Shown here: piece after piece, positions 46,310 through 54,987 of the stretch
Numbering within the stretch: the stretch's first letter is position 1
How the letters are laid out: the number at the start of each line of letters is the position of its first letter
From: Agromyces aurantiacus
GTDB lineage: Bacteria > Actinomycetota > Actinomycetes > Actinomycetales > Microbacteriaceae
Direction: 5' to 3'
DNA length: 64,000 nucleotides
NCBI RefSeq assembly: GCF_016907355.1
Contig: NZ_JAFBBW010000001.1
Location: 744,001 to 808,000, forward strand
Notes under the pieces: generated by a model
Told to the model about the DNA's origin: nothing
Seen by the model: the letters and a program-made list of their open reading frames with translations, nothing else
The model's database searches: none
Program-made: the position numbers and the translations under genes

Positions 46310-47247
46310 CAGAAATCGGCCTCTCTGCGCTGAAGGACCCGGAACTGGAAGAGCGAGACGACCGTGATGACGATGAAGAAGACCACCGCGTTGGCCGTCT
46401 GGTAGGCGAACTCGCCGCCCGAGAACCCGCCGCGGAAGATCAGCAGCGTGACCGATTCCGTCGACGTGCCGGGGCCGCCGTTCGTGAGAGCGACGATCGG
46501 GTCGAACACCTGGAGGAACCCCTTGAGGCTCAGCACGATGTTGATGGTGAAGAACGCGCTGATGAGCGGGAACGTGATCGACCAGAACTGCCGCCCGGCG
46601 CGGGCGCCGTCGAGCGAGGCCGCCTCATAGAGCTCGGCGGGGATCGTCTGCAGCCCCGAGAGGTAGATGATGATCGAGAACGCGCAGGCCTGCCACACCG
46701 CGAGCCCGACGATCGCCGTCCACGCCCAATCGGGGTTGGTGAGGATGTTGTCGCGGAAGATCGGGATGCCCGACAGGATCTTCGGCAGCGAGTTCGAGAA
46801 GAAGAACTGGAACACGTAGCCGATCACCAGGATCGCGAGCACGTACGGCACGAAGTAGACGCCGCGCCAGAAGTTGCGCGCCCTGATCTTCGCGTTGAGC
46901 CCGAGCGCGATCGCGAGCGAGAGCACGTTCGTGAGGATCGTCGCCACGATCGCGAACAGGAACGAGAAGCCGTAGGCGGCGAGCACTCGGTCGTCGCGGA
47001 ACAGGTTGACGTAGTTGGCGAAACCGACGAAGTTCCACGCGCCGTAGCCCGCGTAGTTGGTGAAGCTGAAGAAGACGCCGATGAGCACCGGGAGCGTGTG
47101 GAACGCCGCGAAGGCGATCACCGCGGGCCACACCATCCAGTAGTAGGCGGATGGCGCGCGCCGGGCCTCGACGCGCACGCGCGCGGCGCGCCGGCGCTTG
47201 GTGCCGCCCGTCGAGGACGTGCGCACCGCTTGGGTCAACGTGGTCAT
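46309..47247 (-). CDS. Sugar ABC transporter permease (MalF type)
   Basis: A 312-residue permease, partner of the MalG-type protein, with six helices after a basic N-terminal tail and the ATPase-docking loop YEAASLDGARAGRQFWSITF. It begins 2 nt after the binding-protein gene ends, so the three transporter genes form one operon. ATG 47247 (TLTQAVRTSSTGG) follows GGGAGAG; a much longer open frame that runs into the binding-protein gene is a shadow. Confidence 0.92.
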   Translation of the reverse strand: MTTLTQAVRTSSTGGTKRRRAARVRVEARRAPSAYYWMVWPAVIAFAAFHTLPVLIGVFFSFTNYAGYGAWNFVGFANYVNLFRDDRVLAAYGFSFLFAIVATILTNVLSLAIALGLNAKIRARNFWRGVYFVPYVLAILVIGYVFQFFFSNSLPKILSGIPIFRDNILTNPDWAWTAIVGLAVWQACAFSIIIYLSGLQTIPAELYEAASLDGARAGRQFWSITFPLISAFFTINIVLSLKGFLQVFDPIVALTNGGPGTSTESVTLLIFRGGFSGGEFAYQTANAVVFFIVITVVSLFQFRVLQRREADF

Positions 47248-47249
47248 GG

Positions 47250-48575
47250 TCACTCTCCCGTCACTGGGATGGTGCGAGCGGCGACCTTGCTCCACTCGCG
47301 GTCGAGGGTGGCGAGCGCGGCGTCCGCGTCGCCGGTGAACAGGAACTCCTGGTCGATCGCTGCGAGCGGGATGCTCGGCGGGATCTGGTGGTCGATGAAG
47401 CCGGTGATCCGGCCCTCGTCGAACCACGGCGCGACCGACTGGATCGCGGGGTCGTCGCTGAGCTCCGCGCCCTCGACCGAGGGGACCATGTTCTGCGACG
47501 CGGCGAACTCCTCGATGACGTCCTTCTGGAAGAGGTACTCGATGAAGCGCAGCGCCTCCTCCTGGTGCGGCCCGTGCTTGCCCATGGTCACCACGACGTC
47601 GACGCCCGAGACGAGCAGCCGGTCGTCGGGGTCGTCGGTCGCGGGGTAGGGGAAGATCCCGGCGCGGATGTCGGGGTTCACCGCCTTGATCGGGCTGACC
47701 GCCCAGATGCCCTGCATGAGCATGGCGACCTCGCCGTTCGCGAAGGCGGCGTTGCCGTCGTCGTAGGTCTTGCCGCGGTAGCCGTCCTGCGTGTACGAGA
47801 AGAGTTCGTACTGCTGGTCCATCGCCTCGGCGAAGTCCTTCGAGAACGAGACCGCCGAGTCGGGGCCCGTGTCGGCGCCCTGCTCGCGCATCCGGTCGAA
47901 GAAGTCGCCCTGCGCGGGGTACGCGCCGAGCGCGTTGAACGACGGCAGGCCGGTCCACGAGTCGGCGAGGGTGCCGTAGAACGGCGTGATGCCCGCCGCC
48001 TCGAGTTTCTCGCAGACCTCGATCAGCTCGTCCCACGTCTCCGGCACCTCGAGGCCCTGCTCCTCGAAGATGTCCTCGTTGTAGATGATGCCGTTGGCGT
48101 TGTTGACGTACCCGAGCCCGTTCACCTCGTCGGGGTAGGTGCCGAGGTCGGCGAGGATCTCCTGCACCGCGGGATTGATCGTGTCGAGCACGGGCTCGTC
48201 GGAGAAGTCGTAGAACACGCCCGCCTGCGCGAGCCGGCCGAAGTTGCCGTTCGCGTTCAGGGTGATGACGTCGGGCGTGCGGTCCTTCACGAGCAGCGTG
48301 CGGATCAGCGTGTCGGCGTCGGCGACCTGGTTCTGCACCACGTCGATGTCGGGGTTCTCGGCCTCGAAGTCGGCGATGATCCGGTCGAAGTCCTCGAGCG
48401 CCTCGCCCTTGAACTGGAAGAAGTCGAGCTTCACGCGGCCGTCGCCGCCCGAGCCGGCGCAGCCCGAGAGGACGAGGCCCGCGACGGCGACGGCGACGGA
48501 TGCCGCGGCGAGCGCCGTGCGTCGTCGCGCGCGCCGCCTCCGGGGCGGCTGCGAGCGGGTGGGATGGAACGTCAT
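47250..48575 (-). CDS. Sugar-binding lipoprotein of ABC transporter
   Basis: A 441-residue family 1 extracellular solute-binding protein anchored to the membrane. The N-terminus is Arg-rich, with lipobox LVLSGC (Cys39) and then a binding domain with LNANGNFGRLAQAGVF and GEVAMLMQGIWAVSPI. ATG 48575 is preceded by AAGGAGG. Lying between alpha-galactosidase and two permease genes, it probably captures raffinose-family oligosaccharides or melibiose; this is inferred from context. Confidence 0.9.
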   Translation of the reverse strand: MTFHPTRSQPPRRRRARRRTALAAASVAVAVAGLVLSGCAGSGGDGRVKLDFFQFKGEALEDFDRIIADFEAENPDIDVVQNQVADADTLIRTLLVKDRTPDVITLNANGNFGRLAQAGVFYDFSDEPVLDTINPAVQEILADLGTYPDEVNGLGYVNNANGIIYNEDIFEEQGLEVPETWDELIEVCEKLEAAGITPFYGTLADSWTGLPSFNALGAYPAQGDFFDRMREQGADTGPDSAVSFSKDFAEAMDQQYELFSYTQDGYRGKTYDDGNAAFANGEVAMLMQGIWAVSPIKAVNPDIRAGIFPYPATDDPDDRLLVSGVDVVVTMGKHGPHQEEALRFIEYLFQKDVIEEFAASQNMVPSVEGAELSDDPAIQSVAPWFDEGRITGFIDHQIPPSIPLAAIDQEFLFTGDADAALATLDREWSKVAARTIPVTGE

Positions 48576-48715
48576 GATGCGCCTCCTTGCGCGGTCGAGG
48601 GGACGACGGAATGTCCGGTCGTCGAGGATCCGGCGGACCCGGCGGATCCGGCGTCTCGACACCGGGGGTGCGGGTCTCGGGACGCGCTGCGCGCTCCTCG
48701 ACCGTCGGGGCTCGG

Positions 48716-50851
48716 TTACTCGGTCGGCGGTGCGGTGAGCTCGAGCAGCACGAGCTGGGCTGGGAAGAGCACGGGGGCCTGCAGGCCCACCGTGCCGAGC
48801 TGGCGACCGGTCAGCGTGATCGGCTGCTCGACCCAGGGCAGCGACGACTGGCCGGGGCCGTCGGCGACGCTGCCCGCGACGATCCGCACGGTGTACCGGC
48901 GGTCGGGGGCGAGTCCCGGCAGGGTGAACCGGCCGGGCGGGTAGGTCACGCTGGTCGAGACCTGCGTGAACGTGAAGAGGGCGGATGCCGCGTCGCGCGC
49001 GACCACGCCGCGGACGTCGGTCGTGGCATCCGGTGTGTCGCCGTGCACGAGGGCGCCGGAGTGGATGAGCGCGCGGTGGGCCTTGTGCCGTGCGACCCAA
49101 CTCGCGACGGCGTCGAGCCCGGCGTCGTCGAGGTCGGTGAGGTTCCACTCGATGCCGAAGTGGCCGAACAGCGCGATGCCGGCGCTGAGGTCGAGCGAGA
49201 CCGAGCGGCCGGTCGAGTGCACCTCGGGGCTGGTCAGGTGCGCGCCCATGATCTCGGTGGGCACGAGCAGGCCGGTGTAGCGCTGGATCTGCAGCCGCTC
49301 GATCGGGTCGAGCGTGTCGGAGGTCCAGATGCGGTCGGTGTGCTCGAGGATCCCGAGGTCGACGCGAGCGCCGCCCGAGGCGCACGACTCGATCTCGAGG
49401 CCGGGGTGGCGGCGCTTGAGCGCGGCGAGCAGGCGGTACAGCGCGGCGACGTTCTCGTGCACGCGCGGCCGTCCGGTGTCGGCGGCGCCCGCCTCGAGCA
49501 GGTCGCGGTTGTGGTCCCACTTCAGGTAGGCGATGTCGTACTCGGCGAGCAGCGCGTCGAGCCGGTCGAGCAGGTACTGCCGGGCGTCGGGGTGGGCGAG
49601 GTCGAGCACGTGCTGCTGCCGCGCCTCGACGGGCAGTTCGTCGCGGCCGCGCAGGATCCAGTCGGGGTGCTCGCGGGCCAGGTCGCTGTCGAGGTTGACC
49701 ATCTCGGGCTCGACCCAGAGGCCGAACTCCATGCCCAGGCCGCGGACGCGCTCGATGATCGGACCGAGGCCCTCGGGCCACACGTCGGCGTCGACGAACC
49801 AGTCGCCCAGGCCCGAGGTGTCGTCGCGGCGGCCGCGGAACCATCCGTCGTCGAGCACGAAGCGCTCGACGCCGACCCGCGCCGCGCGTTCGGCGAGGGC
49901 GGTGAGCGTGTCGAGGTCGTGGTCGAAGTACACGGCCTCCCACGTGTTGAGCGTGACCGGCCGGGGGCGCTGCGGATGCTGCGGCCGGGCGCGCAGCTCG
50001 TCGTGGAATCGCTTCGACAGCTCGTTCAGTCCGTCGCCCCACGAGCCGATCGCCCAGGGCGTCGTGTACGACTCGCCCTCCGCCAGCCGGATCTCGCCCG
50101 GCGCGAGCAGTTCGCCCGCACTGAGGAAGGCGTCGGCGGTCGGGGTGCGCTCGGCGAGCAGGCGGTGGTTGCCGCTCCAGGCGGTGTGCACGGCGTAGAC
50201 GAGGCCGCGTTCGAAGCCGAAGCCGGCTCGGCCGGCGGCGAGGAGCAGGCTCGCGTCGGCGCCGGGCCGGCCGCGTCGGCTGTCGCGCACGTGCGAGCCG
50301 ATGGTGAACGCGTGCCGCTGCGGGCTGCGCTCGCGGAGGTGTCGCCCGGTCGTGTCGAGCAACTCGTCGACGTCTCGGGGCAGCGGGAACGTGGGCGCGA
50401 GCGCGACGAGCTCGTACGGCTCGGCGGAACGGTTCTCGAGCGTGATGCGCTGGCGGAGCAGGCCCGCGTCGGTCACGTGCAGTTCGATCGTCGCCGCGAG
50501 GCGGGCCGCGGCATCCGTCGCGGTGATCACGGCCGAGGGGCCGTCGACCTCGATGGACTCGGTGACGAGCTTGGTGGAGAAGTCGCGGCCCGCGCGGTGT
50601 CCCGCGAGCCCCGGCGTGCCGAGCCATCCGCCCGACTCCTGCGGGATGACGGTGAGGCGTGCCGGCTGGTCGAGGCCGCCGGAGACGCGCTGCGGCCGGG
50701 CGCCGAGGCCGAGCGCCGCGAGGTCGTCGGGCCCGAGATCACCGAGGTCGGGCCCCCACGCGACGATGACGGGGAGGGCGGCGTGGCGGGCGTCGAGGAC
50801 GACGCTGGTGCCTCCGTTGCGGAGGTAGGCGAGCTCGGTGCGGCGTTGCAT
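48716..50851 (-). CDS. aga: GH36 alpha-galactosidase
   Basis: Retaining alpha-galactosidase acting on melibiose, raffinose or stachyose in the cytoplasm. The 711-residue protein is typical of bacterial GH36: a beta-supersandwich N-terminus (about 1-310), a TIM barrel with FVLDDGWFRGRRDD, the nucleophile Asp446 in YLKWDHNRD, the SCASGGARVDLG substrate segment and the acid/base Asp512 in TSDTLDPIERLQ. It is the first gene of the cluster, 140 nt ahead of the binding protein, and divergent from a ROK regulator. Confidence 0.95.
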   Translation of the reverse strand: MQRRTELAYLRNGGTSVVLDARHAALPVIVAWGPDLGDLGPDDLAALGLGARPQRVSGGLDQPARLTVIPQESGGWLGTPGLAGHRAGRDFSTKLVTESIEVDGPSAVITATDAAARLAATIELHVTDAGLLRQRITLENRSAEPYELVALAPTFPLPRDVDELLDTTGRHLRERSPQRHAFTIGSHVRDSRRGRPGADASLLLAAGRAGFGFERGLVYAVHTAWSGNHRLLAERTPTADAFLSAGELLAPGEIRLAEGESYTTPWAIGSWGDGLNELSKRFHDELRARPQHPQRPRPVTLNTWEAVYFDHDLDTLTALAERAARVGVERFVLDDGWFRGRRDDTSGLGDWFVDADVWPEGLGPIIERVRGLGMEFGLWVEPEMVNLDSDLAREHPDWILRGRDELPVEARQQHVLDLAHPDARQYLLDRLDALLAEYDIAYLKWDHNRDLLEAGAADTGRPRVHENVAALYRLLAALKRRHPGLEIESCASGGARVDLGILEHTDRIWTSDTLDPIERLQIQRYTGLLVPTEIMGAHLTSPEVHSTGRSVSLDLSAGIALFGHFGIEWNLTDLDDAGLDAVASWVARHKAHRALIHSGALVHGDTPDATTDVRGVVARDAASALFTFTQVSTSVTYPPGRFTLPGLAPDRRYTVRIVAGSVADGPGQSSLPWVEQPITLTGRQLGTVGLQAPVLFPAQLVLLELTAPPTE

Positions 50852-50857
50852 GCATTC

Positions 50858-50887
50858 TTTCTACGATGAAAATTATTGCGGTGTCAA
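50858..50887 (-). promoter_or_regulatory. Promoter and possible ROK operator of aga
   Basis: On the minus strand a perfect -35 (TTGACA, 50882-50887) is followed after 18 nt by TAGAAA (50858-50863), just before the aga start. The overlapping near-palindrome TTTC-TACGAT-GAAA (50858-50871) is a candidate operator for the divergent ROK protein. Confidence 0.55.
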
Positions 50888-50980
50888 CCCCAGTGATCAG
50901 ACGGGATCGCGCGCGACCTGGACTGAAGTGGCCTCGGAATTCGTGCCACAATGAAACGAATCGCCGCGAGGGGAGGGCCG

Positions 50981-52138
50981 ATGACGACCGCCGACGCCGA
51001 GATGAGCGACAGTGCGCGCGACCTCGCACGGCTCGTCCTCATCCACGGGCCGGTCTCGCGTGCCGAACTCGGGCGACGACTCGGCCTCTCGCCCGCGAGC
51101 CTCACCCGCCTCAGCAAGCCGTTCCTCGAACGCGGCCTGTTCGTCGAGACGGCCGAGGCCGCGCCTGCGGGAGCGGGCCGGCCGGCCAAGCCCCTCGATG
51201 TCCGGGTCGACGCCGGGCGGTTCGTCGGCGTGAAGCTCACGGGCGACACGGCCCACGCCGCGCTCACCGACCTCCGCGCGAGCCAGCTCGCCGACGCCGA
51301 GCGCACGCTCCGCGACCATGAGGTCGCCTCGGTCGTCGACGCGGTCGTGGCGCTCGTGCACGAGCTCGGCGCAGCTGCCGACCTCGCCGACGGCGAGTTG
51401 GCCGGCGTGGGTGTCAGCATCGGCGGCAACGTCGCCGACCAGCGCGTCGTGACGCGCGCGCCGTTCCTCGGATGGCGCGACGTCGCTCTCGCCGACCTGC
51501 TCGAGGCGCGGCTCGGCGTGCCCGTCGACCTCGAGAACGACGTGACCGCGCTCACCGTCGCCGAGCAGTGGTTCGGCCCCGCACGAGGCACCGACGCCTT
51601 CGCAGTCGTCACCGTCGGCGCCGGCGTCGGCTACGGACTCGTCATGCACGACCGGGTGGTCACCACGCGCGACACCGGTCTCGGCCTCGGCGGGCACCTG
51701 CCGCTCGACCCCAGCGGTCCGCTCTGCGCCGACGGGCATCGCGGTTGCGCGAGCGCGATGCTGTCGATCCCCAGCATCTGCGCGCAGCTCGGCATCGCGC
51801 TGGGCCGCGAGGTGCGCTACGACGAGGTGCTCGAGCTGGCCGCGTCGGGCCATCCGCTCGCCCGATCGGTGACGGATGCCGCGGGGCGCGCGCTCGGCCG
51901 GATGATGGCGTACATCGCCAACCTCGCCATGGTCGACACGATCGTGCTCTCTGGCGAGGGCGTGGCGCTGTGGGAGGTCGCCGGTGAGACCGCGCTCGCG
52001 TCGCTCGCCCTGGACCGCGACCCAGAGGCGACCCCCGTCGTCGTGCACGTCGACGACGCCGGCTTCGACTCGTGGGCCCGCGGCGCGGCGGCGGTCGCGA
52101 TCCAGGGCGCGCTCGCGCGCCTGCGCCTGCCCGCCTGA
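50981..52138 (+). CDS. ROK-family transcriptional regulator
   Basis: A 385-residue repressor with an N-terminal winged helix (SRAELGRRLGLSPASLTRL) and a sugar-kinase-like ROK domain: GVSIGGNV, LENDVTALTVAEQWFG and AVVTVGAGVGYGLV. The zinc-binding segment is degenerate: CADGHRGC keeps two of the usual cysteines. ATG 50981 is chosen because GGGGAGGG lies just upstream; an ATG at 50951 lacks a site. Divergent from the alpha-galactosidase, it most likely represses that operon until an imported sugar or its phosphate binds. Confidence 0.88.
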   Translation: MTTADAEMSDSARDLARLVLIHGPVSRAELGRRLGLSPASLTRLSKPFLERGLFVETAEAAPAGAGRPAKPLDVRVDAGRFVGVKLTGDTAHAALTDLRASQLADAERTLRDHEVASVVDAVVALVHELGAAADLADGELAGVGVSIGGNVADQRVVTRAPFLGWRDVALADLLEARLGVPVDLENDVTALTVAEQWFGPARGTDAFAVVTVGAGVGYGLVMHDRVVTTRDTGLGLGGHLPLDPSGPLCADGHRGCASAMLSIPSICAQLGIALGREVRYDEVLELAASGHPLARSVTDAAGRALGRMMAYIANLAMVDTIVLSGEGVALWEVAGETALASLALDRDPEATPVVVHVDDAGFDSWARGAAAVAIQGALARLRLPA

Positions 52139-52192
52139 CCAGGGGCACCTCCCGCGCGAGCGCCGCGCGCTCGCACCTGCCCACGGCCGCCC

Positions 52193-52403
52193 GAGTCCCG
52201 CCTTTGTGCGGGTGCACCCGCAGCAACCCGGGACTCGGGAGGGTGTCGGCGCGTGTCGCGGGGGCCGGTGTTGCCGAGTCCCGCCTTGGTGCGGGTGCAC
52301 CCGCAGCAACCCGGGATTCGGCATGGGCGGCGAGGTGTCACCGCGGCCGGTGTTGCCGAGTCCCGCCTTTGTGCGGGTGCACCCGCACAAACTCGGGATT
52401 CGG
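52193..52403. repeat. Family A array: three 46-nt nested palindromes
   Basis: Copies at 52193-52238, 52276-52321 and 52358-52403, each exactly 46 nt, spaced 83 and 82 nt. The outer arms are GAGTCCCG with CGGGACTC or CGGGATTC; the inner part of the third copy, GTGCGGGTGCACCCGCAC, is a perfect 18-bp palindrome. Spacers share a GCGGCCGGTGTTGCC-like end. The array lies between the convergent ROK and LacI genes, starting 55 nt after the ROK stop. The same element occurs at 1-219. Confidence 0.9.
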
Positions 52404-52405
52404 AT

Positions 52406-52526
52406 GGGGCTGGATGGGGCGGGCCGGGGCTGGATGGGGCGGGCCGGGGCGGGATGGCGCGGCGCGCGCCGGCGCGGGCGGCGCGGATGGCCGCGGCGCG
52501 CGCCGGAGCGGGCGGCGCGGCGCCGC
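52406..52526. repeat. GC-only tandem and low-complexity tract
   Basis: Two copies of GGGGCTGGATGGGGCGGGCC (52406-52425, 52426-52445) are followed by two longer G/C-rich units built on GCGCGCGCCGG and GCGGGCGGCGCGG. The G-runs could form quadruplexes. Together with the palindrome array this explains the 389 nt between the ROK and LacI genes; I see no gene there. Confidence 0.7.
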
Positions 52527-52527
52527 G

Positions 52528-53544
52528 CTACTCGGGCGGGCGAGCCGTGCTGGAACGCACGCGGAGCTCGAACGGCAACGGCGTCGACGCGGGCGGCGCG
52601 GCATCCGGGCCCGGCTCGAGCTGCTCCATGAGGATCTCGACCGCCTTCTCGCCCTGGCCCCGCGGGAACTGCGCCACCGTCGAGAGCCCGAAGAACTCGG
52701 AGAGGTCGTAGTCGTCGACGCCGATGATCGAGACGTCGCGCGGCACGACCATGCCGAGGTCGCGTGCGGCGAGGATGCATCCGATCGCCATCTCGTCGGA
52801 TGCCGCGAAGATCGCCGTCGGCCGGTCGTGCGGTGCGCCGAGCAGCTGCTTCGCGGCGTGGTACCCGCCCGCGATGGTGAAGTCGGCGGGCGCGAAGAGG
52901 CGCGCGTCGGGCTCGATGCCCGCATCGCGCAGCGCCGCCTCGTAGCCGAGCCGGCGGTTCGTGGGCAGGTGGAAGTCGAGGTCGAACGCGAGGTCGCCGC
53001 CGATGTGCCCGATGCGGCGGTGCCCGAGCCCGATGAGGTGCTCGGTCGCGAGGCGCGCGACCGCGACGTCGTCGATCGTGAGCGTGCGCACGCCCGGGAT
53101 CGGGCCGCCGACGCCGACCAGCGGCTTGCCGAGGTCGTGCAGCCGCTCGACCTCGTGCGGCGTCAGCTCGAGGGAGACGGCGATCACCGCGTCGACGCGC
53201 TGGCGCAGGAGGAAGTGCTCGAACACGCTCGCCCGCTCGCGCCCGTCGCCCGAGAGGTTGTAGAGCGTCAGGTCGTACCCGTGCCGCAGCAGCGCCCGCT
53301 GGGCGCCCTCGAGCACCGAGGAGAAGAACCAGCGGTTGAGGAACGGGATGACCACGCCGATGTTCCGGGTGCGGCCCGATGCGAGGCTCGACGCGTTCGA
53401 CGAGACGACGTACCCGAGGTGCGCGGCGGCCTCCTCGACCTTGGCCTTGGAGCCGGGGGAGACGTGGCCGCGGCCGCTGAGCGCGCGCGACACCGTCGCG
53501 GTGGACACCCCCGCGAGCTTGGCCACCTCTTCGATGCCGACCAT
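52528..53544 (-). CDS. LacI-family transcriptional regulator
   Basis: A 338-residue repressor: N-terminal LacI helix-turn-helix (IEEVAKLAGVSTATVSRALS), hinge region with VSSNASSLASG, and a periplasmic-binding-type effector domain (IGVVIPFLNRWFFSSVLEGA, then AIFAASDEMAIG). ATG 53544 has GAGGGAAC upstream; the longer open frame is not used. It could recognise the TGNAANCGNTTNCA sites near 5.9 and 61.7 kb, or regulate the adjoining alpha-galactoside operon; neither can be decided here. A TAGGAT box lies at 53604-53609 on its strand. Confidence 0.9.
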   Translation of the reverse strand: MVGIEEVAKLAGVSTATVSRALSGRGHVSPGSKAKVEEAAAHLGYVVSSNASSLASGRTRNIGVVIPFLNRWFFSSVLEGAQRALLRHGYDLTLYNLSGDGRERASVFEHFLLRQRVDAVIAVSLELTPHEVERLHDLGKPLVGVGGPIPGVRTLTIDDVAVARLATEHLIGLGHRRIGHIGGDLAFDLDFHLPTNRRLGYEAALRDAGIEPDARLFAPADFTIAGGYHAAKQLLGAPHDRPTAIFAASDEMAIGCILAARDLGMVVPRDVSIIGVDDYDLSEFFGLSTVAQFPRGQGEKAVEILMEQLEPGPDAAPPASTPLPFELRVRSSTARPPE

Positions 53545-53728
53545 GTTCCCTCGCTCGTCGCGCCCGTCGTGGGGCCGCCCGGGATGCGGCAGCGCGACGT
53601 TCGATCCTATCGCCGCACGGAGTGGCGGTTTGCTGCGGCCCGCGTTCTGGGGTAGGAAAGGCACAGTCAAGGGCCGGTCTTCGGGGGCGTGGCTTGCCCG
53701 CGGAACGAGCGACGAGAGGAACGAACAC

Positions 53729-53896
53729 GTGAAGTGGGTCAAGCGGATCCTCCTGGCGCTCGTGGCGCTGTTCGCCCTCTTCTACCTGGTCACCCGACCG
53801 GAGGACGCCGCCAACGCGGTGCAGGGCGCCGTCGCCGCCGTCTGGGGCGGCGTCGAGGCCGTCGGCCGGTTCTTCACGTCGCTGGCCAGCGCATGA
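53729..53896 (+). CDS. 55-residue membrane protein
   Basis: Short protein with one N-terminal hydrophobic helix (about 5-19, LLALVALFALFYLV) and a second, weakly hydrophobic Ala/Val segment (NAVQGAVAAVWGGVEAV). GTG 53729 follows GAGAGGA. Its stop codon overlaps the ATG of the PH-domain gene (ATGA), so the two are coupled and probably act together. Not recognised as a named family. Confidence 0.7.
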   Translation: MKWVKRILLALVALFALFYLVTRPEDAANAVQGAVAAVWGGVEAVGRFFTSLASA

Positions 53897-54624
53897 TCGA
53901 CGCCGGGACCCCCCGGCGACCGAGGCGGGGCCTCTTCACCCCACGACGGGGCAGCATGTTCGACCCCCGCGTCGAGCGGCACCTCATCGTCGACGAGGGC
54001 GAGGTGATCGTCGACGAGGTGGCCAAGCACTGGGCCGCGATCGTCAAGCCGGTGCTCGAGCTCATCGCGGCGATCCTCGTGCTGGTGCTCGCGTTCTACG
54101 TGCCCCCGCAGGCGTGGTGGCTGCCCGCGCTCGGCGCCGCGGCCCTCGCCGGGCACGGGCTCTGGCGCATCCTGCAGGCGCAGATGGATCGGTTCGTCAT
54201 CACGAACATGCGCGTGTTCCGCGTGCACGGCATCCTCACGCAGAACATCGCGACGATGCCCCTCGCGCGAATCCTCGACATCTCGGTGCACCGGCCGATC
54301 CTCGGCCGCATCTTCGGCTTCGGCCACTTCATCTTCGAGTCGGCGGCGCAGACGCAGGGCCTGAAGGAGATCCGGTACGTCGGCGCCCCGAACGAGCGCG
54401 ACCTCACGATCCAGCGTGTCATCGCGCGCGCGGGCCTCCGCGGCCCGGTGCGTCCGCTGAACTCCGGGCCGAACAACACCCAGCCGCTCCTCCCGCCGCC
54501 GCCCCCGGTGCCCGCGCCCGCCCCGGCGGTCGTGATCGGCGACCCGTTCGACGACGACGGCACGGGCGAGACCGTGCCGGAACGGCTCGGACCCAACGAC
54601 ACGCAGCCGATCGAGCGGCTCTGA
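53893..54624 (+). CDS. Bacterial PH-domain membrane protein
   Basis: A 243-residue membrane protein: a basic N-terminus, two adjacent helices (about 56-90), then a bacterial PH domain (bPH2 type) with RFVITNMRVFRVHGILTQNI, DISVHRPILGRIFGFGHFIF and ESAAQTQGLKEI. A Pro-rich tail contains two NDTQP/NNTQP motifs (GPNNTQPLL and GPNDTQPIERL), possible Thr-phosphorylation or FHA-binding sites. The PH domain probably mediates membrane or protein contacts. It is coupled to the 55-residue protein upstream. Confidence 0.85.
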   Translation: MIDAGTPRRPRRGLFTPRRGSMFDPRVERHLIVDEGEVIVDEVAKHWAAIVKPVLELIAAILVLVLAFYVPPQAWWLPALGAAALAGHGLWRILQAQMDRFVITNMRVFRVHGILTQNIATMPLARILDISVHRPILGRIFGFGHFIFESAAQTQGLKEIRYVGAPNERDLTIQRVIARAGLRGPVRPLNSGPNNTQPLLPPPPPVPAPAPAVVIGDPFDDDGTGETVPERLGPNDTQPIERL

Positions 54625-54736
54625 CCGGCGACCGACCGGCCCCGCGGCATCCGCCCGGCCCTCGATTTCTCGCGACGCCCCCGCATGGGTATCCTTGTGT
54701 GGCCCCCGGTCGCGTGAGGAACGTGGTCGGGTGTAC

Positions 54737-54818
54737 GGCGAGTTACCCAAGCGGCCAAAGGGATCTGACTGTAAATCAGCTGGCATAGCCTTCGGGGGTT
54801 CGAATCCCTCACTCGCCA
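54737..54818 (+). tRNA. tRNA-Tyr (GTA)
   Basis: Class II tRNA of 82 nt. The acceptor GGCGAGT pairs with ACTCGCC (54811-54817) and A54818 is the discriminator. The anticodon stem CTGA/TCAG encloses the loop CTGTAAA with anticodon GTA at 54771-54773. A long variable arm follows, and the T loop reads GGTTCGAATCC. CCA is not encoded. A possible -10 box, TATCCT, lies at 54690-54695. Confidence 0.95.
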
Positions 54819-54824
54819 CGCGCC

Positions 54825-54850
54825 GAAGCCCCGGTTCCCACCGGGGCTTC
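54825..54850 (+). terminator. Terminator of tRNA-Tyr
   Basis: Perfect 10-bp stem (GAAGCCCCGG and complement) with a 6-nt loop, 6 nt after the tRNA, followed by a weak T-containing tract. Confidence 0.8.
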
Positions 54851-54881
54851 CGTCGTTTCCGGGGCCGGTACGCGGCGCCTT

Positions 54882-54945
54882 GCCGGATGTCGCGGGAGCC
54901 GGATGTCCCGGGAGCCGGATGGCGCGGGAGCCGGATGTCGCGGGC
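54882..54945. repeat. 16-bp tandem repeat, four units
   Basis: Four consecutive units of GCCGGATGTCGCGGGA, differing at one position or at the last base, lie between tRNA-Tyr and the next gene. Minisatellite-like; it ends 48 nt before the start codon of that gene. Confidence 0.8.
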
Positions 54946-54981
54946 GCCGTCATGCGACTGCGCGGCGGCACCCAGCGCGGC

Positions 54982-54987
54982 TAGCGT
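54982..54987 (+). promoter_or_regulatory. Leaderless -10 box of the IMPase-family gene
   Basis: TAGCGT with 6 nt to ATG 54994. Confidence 0.45.

Noticed and set aside
47250..50627. A 1125-residue frame joining alpha-galactosidase region and binding protein
   Set aside because: Only the last 441 codons make sense (lipobox onward); the earlier part is an off-frame reading of the GH36 gene.
52193..52403. Possible CRISPR array (regular 46-nt repeats)
   Set aside because: Only three repeats, spacers resemble each other, repeats are nested palindromes, and no cas gene is in the window.
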